Assembly (NCBI GenBank): GCA_026988735.1
Contig: JALSKR010000241.1
Span: 1-8,915 of the forward strand
Direction of reading: 5' to 3'
Origin: Sulfurimonas sp.
GTDB taxonomy: Bacteria; Campylobacterota; Campylobacteria; Campylobacterales; Sulfurimonadaceae
DNA length: 8,915 bases
Shown here piece after piece: positions 1 to 6,739 of this stretch; the stretch's first letter is position 1; the number at the start of each line of letters is the position of its first letter. A program made the position numbers and the translations under genes. The notes under the pieces are model-generated. The model had not been told where the DNA came from, did no database searches, and worked only from the letters and a program-made list of their open reading frames with translations.

Positions 1-872
1 ATGACAACTTTGCCTTTTGGCTGTACAATTTTTTTGACAAGTGAATCCCACTCCTGCATGTCAGGTTCAATTTCTCCCAGTTCAAGTTCTTTTGCTATCG
101 GCTTTAAAATATTTTGGCGTAGAAATGACATAGGAACATCATATATACTTGCGGCGTCAAGTGCTTCTATCACACTGTCAGGCGCTACATCACAACTCAT
201 CGCAAGTTTTTTCTTGAAGGTTTTAGGAAGAGCATTTTCACTTCTTGCTATAATCATTTGTGGTGTGATACCGATACGGCGAAGCTCCTGAACAGAGTGC
301 TGTGTCGGTTTAGATTTCATCTCCCCGGCTGCTTTTATGTAGGGAATAAGGGTCACATGGACAAAAAATGTACCGGCAACTTCATCATCATGTTTCATTT
401 GTCGAATAGCTTCCATAAAAGGCAAACCCTCTATATCACCTACTGTTCCGCCAAGTTCTACAACAAGGATGTCATGCCCCTCTCCGGCTGCTTTTATACG
501 CTTGACAATTTCACCGACTATATGCGGGACAACCTGAATGGTCTGTCCTAAATACCCACCGGCACGTTCACGTTCAATTACACTTGAGTAAACCTGCCCT
601 GTTGTAAAGTTGGATGTTTTCAGAAAGGATTTGTCCAAGAAACGTTCATAGTTTCCAATATCCAGGTCAGTTTCAGCGCCGTCTTTTGTAACAAAAACTT
701 CTCCATGCTCAAGTGGACTCATAGTACCCGGGTCAACATTGATATATGGATCAATTTTAAGCATGCCTATATTCTTACCGGCATGTTTGAGTAAAGTACC
801 AATACTAGCAGCTGTAATCCCTTTTCCAAGAGAGCTTAATACTCCACCGGTAACAAAAATGAATTTAGTCAT
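1..872 (-). CDS. pyrG: CTP synthase, N-terminal part (cut by left edge)
   Basis: PyrG makes CTP from UTP, ATP and glutamine, the last step of pyrimidine nucleotide synthesis, in the cytoplasm. Reading leftward from the ATG at 872-870 gives 290 uninterrupted codons before the window ends. They cover the synthetase (amidoligase) domain: the P-loop-like [10 protein letters not shown] (residues 9-18, Lys17), [15 protein letters not shown] (39-53), and Asp71 and Glu139, which correspond to the Mg-binding Asp and Glu of the E. coli enzyme. CTP synthases are usually about 540 residues, so the C-terminal class I glutamine amidotransferase domain should lie left of the window. A Shine-Dalgarno GGAGA at 884-880 supports the start. 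The gene is divergent from the antiporter gene, with 76 bp between. I see no frameshift. The family call is near certain; only completeness is unknown. Confidence 0.97.
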   Translation of the reverse strand, partial: MTKFIFVTGGVLSSLGKGITAASIGTLLKHAGKNIGMLKIDPYINVDPGTMSPLEHGEVFVTKDGAETDLDIGNYERFLDKSFLKTSNFTTGQVYSSVIERERAGGYLGQTIQVVPHIVGEIVKRIKAAGEGHDILVVELGGTVGDIEGLPFMEAIRQMKHDDEVAGTFFVHVTLIPYIKAAGEMKSKPTQHSVQELRRIGITPQMIIARSENALPKTFKKKLAMSCDVAPDSVIEALDAASIYDVPMSFLRQNILKPIAKELELGEIEPDMQEWDSLVKKIVQPKGKVV

Positions 873-906
873 TAAAAAATCTCCATATATATTAAGTATA
901 AGCGCG

Positions 907-921
907 ATTATAGTATATAAT
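907..921. promoter_or_regulatory. Symmetric divergent -10 region between pyrG and the antiporter gene
   Basis: The 15 bp read ATTATA-GTA-TATAAT. The plus strand has TATAAT at 916-921 and the minus strand has TATAAT at 912-907, so each strand carries a perfect -10 hexamer with 3 bp between. Expected transcription starts are near 928 (plus, about 20 nt before the antiporter ATG) and near 900 (minus, about 28 nt before the pyrG ATG). No good -35 hexamer is visible for either direction, which is common in Campylobacterota. The hexamers are seen; promoter activity is inferred. Confidence 0.5.
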
Positions 922-948
922 GTCTTATTAAATTATGAAAGTAACTCT

Positions 949-2571
949 ATGCAAAATGTTTTAGTCTATATAATAATCGCTCTGGGGCTCTCTATAGTCA
1001 TTAATATCTTTTTGAAAAAAATAGGTATATCACAGATTATAGGCTATATTCTTACCGGTACACTTATTGCCTATGGTTTTGATCTGCATAAAGCCAGCCA
1101 TTCACATGCCTTGGAGATGGCGGGGGAATTTGGTATTGTCTTTTTAATGTTTACCATAGGGCTTGAAATATCTTTGGCAAAAATGGGTTCTATGAAAAGA
1201 GAGATTTTTGCCAACGGGTTTTTGCAGGTGGGATTGACTACCGTTGTAACCTACCTCCTGGCACACTATATTTTTGCTCTGGGGCCAAAATCATCCATAA
1301 TTATAGCACTGGCTTTTTCGCTCTCATCAACTGCCATTGTACTGACATATTTAAAAAGTTCCAAAGAGATTTATACATCGTATGGACAAAATGCAACGGG
1401 AATACTGATTTTTCAGGATATTGCAGTTATTCCTATTTTAATTCTGATAAGTTTTTTGTCCAAAGAGGGTGATCAAGAGATATTTGTCATATTATGGCAT
1501 ACGCTTTTGAGTGTTTCTGTTGTCATAGCTGTGATGTTTACAGTTGGAAAGAGGGTTGTTGCCTGGCTGTTGCATTTTTCATCTTCATCAGAAGTGGATG
1601 AACTCTTTATGGGGTCTGTTCTCTTTATCGTTATGGCATCCTCTCTTTTTGCCTATTATATGGGTTTTACATATTCTCTGGGCGCATTTGTTGCGGGCAT
1701 GATTATTGCAGAAACGAAATACCATCACAAAGTAGAATCGGATATTGCACCGTTTAAAGATATCCTTTTGGGAACTTTCTTTGTTGTTGTCGGTATGAAA
1801 ATTGATATCTTTCTGTTTATTGACAATATCGGACTTATTATCGGCCTGTTTTTATTGATTTTTCTTATAAAGTCGTTCCTTATGTTCCTGGTTTTACGTT
1901 TAAGTTCAAGCAGTGCAACTTCTTTGAAAACAGCACTCTTCCTTTCCCAGGTAGGCGAGTTTTCATTTGTAATTTTTGCACTCGCGGCATCAGGACACAT
2001 TATTGATGAGCATTTGGCCTCTTTATTGGTACTGATAGTGATTTTTTCTATGATAGTGACACCGTTTTTTGTTCCCTTTATCAATGTTATAACGACAAAG
2101 CTGATAAAAGAAAAAGATATTGTTACAGATATGTCTGCACTTAAGGGGAGAGAAAATCATGTGGTTGTGTGTGGATACAGTGTGGTCGGTAAGTTTGTAA
2201 CACAGTATCTTGAAGACCTCGATGTTCCTTATGTTATCATTGATAACTCAAACAAACATGTGCAAGAAGCACTTGAAGAAGGAAGAGAAGCCTATCTCGG
2301 AGATGCTTCAAAAACAGCTATTTTGCAAGCACTTCATATTGAAAAAGCGGCTGCCATCATTGTGACACTTGATAATATAGCGAAAAAACGCCTTATATGT
2401 GAAGCAGTGCTCAATCATTCAAGAAATGCTAACCTGATTGTAAAGGTGGTTTCCTTGGAAGAGAAAGAGAAACTTTCAGACCTGAAAATAACGAATATAG
2501 TAGATGGGAAAGTAGAGGTCGCCCGTGTTTTGGTTGAGAGAATGTTAACCTGCCAGCTGAAATATCGCTAG
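949..2571 (+). CDS. Kef-type cation:proton antiporter (CPA2 family) with RCK/TrkA-N domain
   Basis: An inner-membrane antiporter predicted to exchange K+ or Na+ for protons, serving pH and ion balance. From the ATG at 949 it has 540 residues. Residues 1 to about 385 are a row of hydrophobic helices typical of the Na+/H+ exchanger fold, with FQDIAVIP (155-162; Asp157 is the conserved transport aspartate of this family) and GEFSFV (336-341), a KefB/KefC hallmark. Residues 403 to about 520 form a cytoplasmic Rossmann-type TrkA-N domain with GYSVVG (409-414) and Asp432 at the end of the second strand, suggesting NAD(H) or another nucleotide ligand. The frame stays open up to 739, but that stretch lies antisense to the conserved pyrG 5' end, so 949 is preferred although its ribosome site is weak. 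No kefF/kefG-like ancillary gene is adjacent. The ion cannot be read from the sequence. Confidence 0.88.
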   Translation: MQNVLVYIIIALGLSIVINIFLKKIGISQIIGYILTGTLIAYGFDLHKASHSHALEMAGEFGIVFLMFTIGLEISLAKMGSMKREIFANGFLQVGLTTVVTYLLAHYIFALGPKSSIIIALAFSLSSTAIVLTYLKSSKEIYTSYGQNATGILIFQDIAVIPILILISFLSKEGDQEIFVILWHTLLSVSVVIAVMFTVGKRVVAWLLHFSSSSEVDELFMGSVLFIVMASSLFAYYMGFTYSLGAFVAGMIIAETKYHHKVESDIAPFKDILLGTFFVVVGMKIDIFLFIDNIGLIIGLFLLIFLIKSFLMFLVLRLSSSSATSLKTALFLSQVGEFSFVIFALAASGHIIDEHLASLLVLIVIFSMIVTPFFVPFINVITTKLIKEKDIVTDMSALKGRENHVVVCGYSVVGKFVTQYLEDLDVPYVIIDNSNKHVQEALEEGREAYLGDASKTAILQALHIEKAAAIIVTLDNIAKKRLICEAVLNHSRNANLIVKVVSLEEKEKLSDLKITNIVDGKVEVARVLVERMLTCQLKYR

Positions 2572-2584
2572 CAGATTAGAAAAA

Positions 2585-3193
2585 TTAATTGCCGCGTGAA
2601 CCCGGTTTAACAGCCTGACTGCCGTCTTTACAAAGTGGACAAACATCAGGTGCATACATTTCAAAGGTGAAATCAGCAAGTGCAAAAAACGGAATATCCT
2701 GAGGCAGTTTACAGTTTGGTTTTGTCTGTATGTCACTACCCTCTCTATGGCAAAATCCACGGTTTGCCAAGGCTGCAACACCGACTATTTCACCGCCGAG
2801 CTCTTTTACAACTGCTGCTGCTTCCATAGCGCTTCCACCGGTTGTTATAATGTCTTCACACATCAAAACTTTTTCACCTGGCTTTATTTCGAAACCACGA
2901 CGAATAGTCATTTTTCCATCAACTCTCTCGGCAAAGATGCTTCTTACATCAAGAGCAGTTGCAAGGGCAAAACCTGCTATTAAGCCGCCAAGAGCAGGAG
3001 CACAAACTGTGTCGATTTCAAGACCGCTTGCTTTTATCTGCTTTGCAAGTTCATCAGCTAAAAGTTTTGCAGTTTTTGGGTCTTCCAAAACTTTCGCAGA
3101 TTGAAGGTAAAACTGTGAATGGTTGCCTGAACTGAGTTTAAAATGCCCCTCTAAAAGAGCATCAGCGTCCATATATATTTTTTTGACGTCCAC
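2585..3193 (-). CDS. pyrE: Orotate phosphoribosyltransferase
   Basis: Cytoplasmic enzyme converting orotate and PRPP to orotidine 5'-phosphate in pyrimidine synthesis. The 202-residue product has the family length. The PRPP-binding loop is [14 protein letters not shown] (109-122), and [20 protein letters not shown] (13-32) is the typical OPRT N-terminal region. The C-terminus carries a CPLC motif (Cys185, Cys188) and a KPGSRGN end, with Cys148 and Cys161 also present. As I recall, this CPLC tail occurs in other deep-branching OPRTs but not in the E. coli enzyme. The start is a GTG at 3193-3191, 3 nt after the frr stop, with AAAGGT at 3206-3201 inside the end of frr as ribosome site. The alternative ATG at 3172 would drop seven residues that seem conserved. 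It is the last gene of secG-frr-pyrE and converges on the antiporter gene. Confidence 0.95.
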   Translation of the reverse strand: MDVKKIYMDADALLEGHFKLSSGNHSQFYLQSAKVLEDPKTAKLLADELAKQIKASGLEIDTVCAPALGGLIAGFALATALDVRSIFAERVDGKMTIRRGFEIKPGEKVLMCEDIITTGGSAMEAAAVVKELGGEIVGVAALANRGFCHREGSDIQTKPNCKLPQDIPFFALADFTFEMYAPDVCPLCKDGSQAVKPGSRGN

Positions 3194-3196
3194 GCA

Positions 3197-3754
3197 TTAG
3201 ACCTTTAGTATTTCAGCTTCTTTCTCTTTTAAGATGCTGTCAACTTTGCTTATATATTTGTCTGTAATTTTTTGTATATTGTCTTGAGCAGATTTTGATT
3301 CATCCTGCGTAATCTCTTTCTCTTTTTCAAGTTTTTTGATTTTGTCATTGGCATCACGTCTGTCATTTCTGATGGAAACTTTTGCATTTTCGCCCATAGT
3401 TTTCATCTTTTTTACAGATTCCTGACGTTGTTCTACTGTCATGGCAGGAAAGAAAAGTTTAATCTGCTCTCCGTCATTATTTGGGTTTACTCCAATATTT
3501 GCCGCATTGATGGCAGATTCAATATCAGATAAAAGATTTTTTTCCCAAGGGTTGATGACAATTGTTGTCGCATCAGTTGCTAAAACAGAACCTACCTGAT
3601 CAAGAGGTGTAGGCGTGCCATAATAATCAATTTTTACATTATCAAGCACAGCGGTTGTGACCTTACCTGTTCTGAGTGTTTTGAAATCTCTTTGCATATG
3701 TTCAATGCTTCCTTGCATTTTCGCTTCACATTCATTAAATATTTCGTTCAACAT
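3197..3754 (-). CDS. frr: Ribosome recycling factor
   Basis: With EF-G, this cytoplasmic factor splits the post-termination ribosome so its subunits can be reused. The product has 185 residues, the standard length. Residues 1-30 and about 105-185 are charged helices matching the three-helix bundle of domain I; the middle (about 31-104) is the beta/alpha/beta domain II with [14 protein letters not shown]. The conserved [16 protein letters not shown] (126-141) carries Arg129, Arg132 and Arg133; Arg132 is the key residue in E. coli RRF. The E. coli-type RTGRASP segment reads RTGKVTT here, which I believe is normal for Campylobacterota. The start ATG at 3754-3752 has a strong AAAGGAG 9 nt upstream (3770-3764). 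It sits between secG (22-nt gap) and pyrE (3-nt gap), so the three are probably cotranscribed. Confidence 0.97.
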   Translation of the reverse strand: MLNEIFNECEAKMQGSIEHMQRDFKTLRTGKVTTAVLDNVKIDYYGTPTPLDQVGSVLATDATTIVINPWEKNLLSDIESAINAANIGVNPNNDGEQIKLFFPAMTVEQRQESVKKMKTMGENAKVSIRNDRRDANDKIKKLEKEKEITQDESKSAQDNIQKITDKYISKVDSILKEKEAEILKV

Positions 3755-3776
3755 TCTGTTTTTCTCCTTTAAAAGA

Positions 3777-4106
3777 TTATTTTTTTGGTGTTTCTGGTTT
3801 TGCAGTCGAAGCAGTTGGCACTGCCGGAGCAGCTACATCTGTTGTCGGAACCATTTCATCTATCACAGAAGACTGTGCAGACTGAGAATACATGTAACCC
3901 AATGTTATTGTGTTAACAACAAACAAAAAGCCGATAGTAAATGTAGTTTTTGCCAAAAAACTGCTTGGTCCTTTTGCACCAAAAACTGATTCGTTGGAAC
4001 CACTGTAAGCACCAAGGCCTATGCTTGAGCTTTTTTGCAGCAGTACGGCTATGACCAAGATGATGACTAAGACGATTTGAATTATAAGTAAAAGACTGGT
4101 TGTCAT
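3777..4106 (-). CDS. secG: Preprotein translocase subunit SecG
   Basis: SecG is the small inner-membrane subunit of the SecYEG export channel and improves translocation efficiency. The 109-residue product has two hydrophobic segments (about 3-23 and 53-73) joined by a loop with [14 protein letters not shown] (24-37) and [15 protein letters not shown] (41-55), the pattern recognised as SecG. After the second segment comes a low-complexity Ala/Pro/Thr/Ser tail (about 76-109) ending in Lys residues, with no recognisable motif. The ATG at 4106-4104 is preceded by AGGAAA. It is the first gene of secG-frr-pyrE. The promoter at 4163-4135 would give a leader of about 22 nt. Confidence 0.93.
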   Translation of the reverse strand: MTTSLLLIIQIVLVIILVIAVLLQKSSSIGLGAYSGSNESVFGAKGPSSFLAKTTFTIGFLFVVNTITLGYMYSQSAQSSVIDEMVPTTDVAAPAVPTASTAKPETPKK

Positions 4107-4134
4107 ATATTTTCCTAGAATTATAAAGTGGAGA

Positions 4135-4163
4135 ATTATATCTAAAAAACCTTATATTATCAA
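4135..4163 (-). promoter_or_regulatory. Sigma70-type promoter for secG-frr-pyrE
   Basis: On the minus strand, TTGATA (4163-4158, 5 of 6 to consensus) and TATAAT (4140-4135, 6 of 6) are separated by exactly 17 bp. Transcription should start near 4128, about 22 nt before the secG ATG. The -35 overlaps that of the divergent znuA promoter. Confidence 0.65.
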
Positions 4164-4185
4164 ACTCTGAAAAAGAGGGTATAAT
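4157..4185 (+). promoter_or_regulatory. Sigma70-type promoter for znuA-znuC-znuB-bioC
   Basis: TTATCA (4157-4162, 4 of 6 to consensus) and TATAAT (4180-4185, 6 of 6) are separated by 17 bp. Start near 4192, about 32 nt before the znuA GTG. Its -35 shares five bases with the oppositely directed secG promoter, so two polymerases could hardly bind at once. Confidence 0.6.
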
Positions 4186-4194
4186 TACAATTAT
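4181..4194. promoter_or_regulatory. Palindrome at the znuA promoter, possible Fur/Zur-family operator
   Basis: ATAATT-AC-AATTAT is a perfect 6-bp inverted repeat with a 2-bp centre. It covers most of the -10 box and the predicted start site of the zinc transporter operon, where a repressor would block transcription. Fur-family sites are A/T-rich inverted repeats of similar look, and zinc importers are usually under Zur or another Fur-family regulator. The palindrome is seen; the operator role is inference, and A/T-rich DNA gives such repeats by chance fairly often. Confidence 0.35.
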
Positions 4195-4223
4195 CAAATA
4201 AAAATTATTTTGAAGGTAGAGCA

Positions 4224-5162
4224 GTGAAAAATATAAAAATTATTGCATTGATTCTTATTTTGCTTTTGGCAAGCCTGTTTCTTGTTATAGAAAATGAAAA
4301 AAAACCTCAAACAAATACAAAACCTATAGTGGGGGCAACCACATTTGCCCTTTATGACATTACAAAGCATATCGCAGGAAATACTGTTAATGTGGTTAAT
4401 ATTTTGCCTTTTGGTGTTGACCCTCACAGTTTTGAACCAACTCCCAAGCTTATGGGCAAGATAGAAAAAAGTGCCTTGGTTTTTTACAGTGGCGCGGGAT
4501 TGGAACCATGGGTACACGGATTTGCATTTAAACAAAAAGCAGTAGATATCAGCAAGTATGTAAAATTGCGAGAACTGACAGATATGAAGGAAGAGACAGA
4601 AGAAGAGGAGCATGACGGGCATCACCATCATGAAGGAGTAGATCCTCACTACTGGCTTGATTTTGACAATATGAAAAAAGCTGCAAAGGTAATTACACAA
4701 GAACTTATTGCACTGCAGCCACAATATAAAGAGCTATACATCAAAAACAGAGACAAATATGTGAACATGCTCAATGCACTCGACAAAGAGTATAAGAAAA
4801 GACTTGCAGACTGTAAACAAAAGAGTGTTGTTGTCACGCATAATGCTCTTGGCTATGTGGCAGACAGGTACGGATTTGGAGTAGAATCATTGACGGGACT
4901 CTCTCCTGATGCCGAGCCGAGTGCCAAAGCAATTAAAAGAATTTTTAAAGACATACACGCAAAAGGCATTCAAACAATTTTTTATGAAAATTTTGTAAAC
5001 GACAAAGTGACAAAAAGTATAGCAAAAGATGCAAATATTACTGTTGATGTGTTTCAGCCTTTAGGCAATATTACAGCAGATGAAGCAAAAGCGGGCATGA
5101 CATATCAAGAGATTATGCAAAAAAATCTTCAAAAACTCTCAAAGGCGCTTATGTGCAAATGA
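4224..5162 (+). CDS. znuA: Zinc ABC transporter substrate-binding protein (ZnuA-like)
   Basis: Periplasmic cluster A-I binding protein that captures Zn2+ (possibly Mn2+) for the ABC importer encoded next to it. The 312 residues begin with a hydrophobic segment (about 5-22); there is no lipobox cysteine and no clear cleavage motif, so it may be cleaved or stay anchored. Expected ligands are His68 in DPHSFEP (66-72), His142 in DPHYWLD (140-146) and His206 in THNALGY; Glu255 lies in FYENF. A charged loop just before His142 is acidic then His-rich (Glu122-Glu129 region, His130, His133-136), as in zinc-type ZnuA proteins. Where many relatives have Asp (DPLG) this one has Gln278 (QPLG). The start is a GTG at 4224 with AAGG 7 nt upstream. 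The stop overlaps the start of znuC. Confidence 0.9.
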   Translation: MKNIKIIALILILLLASLFLVIENEKKPQTNTKPIVGATTFALYDITKHIAGNTVNVVNILPFGVDPHSFEPTPKLMGKIEKSALVFYSGAGLEPWVHGFAFKQKAVDISKYVKLRELTDMKEETEEEEHDGHHHHEGVDPHYWLDFDNMKKAAKVITQELIALQPQYKELYIKNRDKYVNMLNALDKEYKKRLADCKQKSVVVTHNALGYVADRYGFGVESLTGLSPDAEPSAKAIKRIFKDIHAKGIQTIFYENFVNDKVTKSIAKDANITVDVFQPLGNITADEAKAGMTYQEIMQKNLQKLSKALMCK

Positions 5163-5923
5163 AATTCAAGGTTCCCATCTTTGATGTAAAAAATCTTAAT
5201 TTTATTGTTCGCGGGCAAACTATCCTTCAGGATATTTCCTTTAAGATTTTCGAGGGTGAATACATCGCCATTATCGGACCAAACGGTGGTGGAAAAACAA
5301 CACTCATTCGTATGCTGCTTGGATTACAACAGCCTACATCTGGAGAGATTAAAATATTTGGTAAAAAACTAAAGGAGTTCAAAGAGTGGTATAAAATCGG
5401 CTATGTTCCCCAGCGTGCAACACTTGTAGATGAAAATTTTCCAGCGACAGTTGAAGATATTGTAAAAATGGGACGCATAGCAAAAAGAGGAATACTTGCC
5501 GGCATAAGCAAAGAAGACAAAGAGATGGTAGAAGATGCCATGATAAAAATGGACATTCTTAACTTAAGAGATAAAATGGTTGGTACACTTTCTGGTGGTC
5601 AGCGTCAGCGGGTTATGATAGCAAGAGCTTTGGCCTCTTGCCCAAAAATTCTGATTCTTGATGAACCAAATACCGGTGTAGACATGGTGTCTCAGCAAAG
5701 ATTTTATACACTTTTGGCAAAGCTTAATAAAGAAGAGAATATAACAATTTTGTTTATAACACATGATATTGGTGTTATAGCTGATGATATCGGACGCTTG
5801 TTTACGATAAACCAAAAAGCGACAATTTGTAATGACCCAAAAAAGATGCTTTCCTGTGAAGAAGTGAGTGATTTGTATGGCATAGATGCCCATGCTCTTC
5901 ATCATCACAAGCATGAGCATTAA
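5153..5923 (+). CDS. znuC: Zinc ABC transporter ATP-binding protein (ZnuC-like)
   Basis: Cytoplasmic ATPase that powers the metal importer. Counting from the GTG at 5153 (256 residues): Walker A GPNGGGKTT (42-50), Q-loop Gln87 in YVPQR, signature LSGGQ (146-150), Walker B ILILDEP (166-172) and switch His204 in THD. All catalytic motifs are intact. The extreme C-terminus is histidine-rich: six of the last ten residues (247-256) are His. Two starts are possible. GTG 5153 has AAAGG 7 nt upstream and overlaps znuA by 10 bp; ATG 5159 makes a 4-bp ATGA overlap with the znuA stop but sits 13 nt from that ribosome site. Either way translation is probably coupled to znuA. The permease gene follows after 8 nt. 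Confidence 0.92.
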   Translation: MQMKFKVPIFDVKNLNFIVRGQTILQDISFKIFEGEYIAIIGPNGGGKTTLIRMLLGLQQPTSGEIKIFGKKLKEFKEWYKIGYVPQRATLVDENFPATVEDIVKMGRIAKRGILAGISKEDKEMVEDAMIKMDILNLRDKMVGTLSGGQRQRVMIARALASCPKILILDEPNTGVDMVSQQRFYTLLAKLNKEENITILFITHDIGVIADDIGRLFTINQKATICNDPKKMLSCEEVSDLYGIDAHALHHHKHEH

Positions 5924-5931
5924 GGATTCCT

Positions 5932-6729
5932 ATGTTTGAGATGTTTGAATATGATTTTATGCAAAGAGCCTTTGTTGCAGGACTTTTTATTGCTGTGCTG
6001 GCTTCTATAAGTGGTAATTTTGTAGTACTTCGCCGTTACTCTCTTATGAGTGAAACTTTGGCACATTCGGCACTTGTCGGGGTTGCTGTAGGATTGGTTG
6101 CGGGATACAATCCTCTCTGGGTTGCTGTTGGTGTTGCAATTGCTTCTGCATGGTTGATAGAGTATCTGCGAAGTGCATTTTCACTTTACAGTGATGCTAT
6201 ACTGGCTATAATTCTTTCAGGTTCACTGGCAATTGCTGTGATTATTGTCTCTTTGGGCGGTGCTTTTAACAATTCTCTTTTTTCATATCTGTTTGGTTCT
6301 ATTTTATCGGTGACAAATGAGGATGTGATGACGATAGTTACAGTAGGGAGTCTCTCTTTACTCTTTTTACTGCTCTTTTCAAAAGAACTTTATTTTATTG
6401 CTTATGATGAAGAAGTAGCTAAAACAAGCGGTATAAAAGTAAAGTTTTTAAATTTTTTGCTTGTGACTGTAGTGGCTGTCATAATTGCACTCTCGATTCG
6501 GGTTGTGGGAAGTTTACTTATAGGAGCTTTAATGGTTATTCCGACTGTCGCTGCCCTGCAGTACAGAGTGGGCTTTAGAAGCACAATGCTTATTTCACTC
6601 TTTTTTGCCCTTTTCAGTGTTATATTTGGTATGAGTCTTTCATACTACTATTCTTTGCCTTCCGGGGCTACTATAGTACTCTCAATTATAGTTATTTTTA
6701 TTATTTCACTGATAGTAAACAAGAAATGA
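5932..6729 (+). CDS. znuB: Zinc ABC transporter permease (ZnuB-like, ABC-3 family)
   Basis: Inner-membrane channel subunit of the importer, working with the preceding ATPase and binding protein. The 265-residue product is nearly all hydrophobic, with about eight to nine membrane segments starting at residue 12. ABC-3 family landmarks are present in order: RRYSLMSETLAHSALVGVAV (34-53), the cytoplasmic DEEVAKTSGI (159-168) that probably contacts the ATPase, VGSLLIGALMVIPTVAA (192-208) and PSGATIVL (243-250). The ATG at 5932 follows AAGGA (5922-5926), which overlaps the znuC stop codon. The next gene starts after 10 nt. Zinc rather than manganese is inferred from the His-rich partners, not from the permease itself. 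Confidence 0.93.
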   Translation: MFEMFEYDFMQRAFVAGLFIAVLASISGNFVVLRRYSLMSETLAHSALVGVAVGLVAGYNPLWVAVGVAIASAWLIEYLRSAFSLYSDAILAIILSGSLAIAVIIVSLGGAFNNSLFSYLFGSILSVTNEDVMTIVTVGSLSLLFLLLFSKELYFIAYDEEVAKTSGIKVKFLNFLLVTVVAVIIALSIRVVGSLLIGALMVIPTVAALQYRVGFRSTMLISLFFALFSVIFGMSLSYYYSLPSGATIVLSIIVIFIISLIVNKK

Positions 6730-6739
6730 TAGAGAACAG

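Noticed and set aside
1..551. Two plus-strand reading frames of about 96 codons
   Set aside because: They are shadows of pyrG, whose minus-strand translation is an unbroken CTP synthase; the product sequences resemble no protein.
739..948. 70-residue N-terminal extension of the antiporter
   Set aside because: It is antisense to the conserved pyrG 5' end and the divergent promoter region; the membrane domain starts at the ATG at 949.
1725..2084. 119-codon minus-strand frame inside the antiporter gene
   Set aside because: Antisense to a conserved membrane region including GEFSFV, with no ribosome site and no recognisable product.
2730..3104. Plus-strand frames (to 124 codons) over pyrE
   Set aside because: They are antisense to conserved OPRT motifs; their low-complexity products are typical of shadow frames.
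4165..4177. CTCT/AGAG hairpin in the znuA promoter spacer
   Set aside because: Four base pairs and lying between -35 and -10, so not transcribed as a useful structure.
4194..4724. 176-codon minus-strand frame over znuA
   Set aside because: Cys- and aromatic-rich translation typical of an antisense shadow; znuA on the other strand has all its ligand motifs.
5564..5920. 118-codon minus-strand frame over znuC
   Set aside because: Antisense to the signature and Walker B motifs; no family resemblance.
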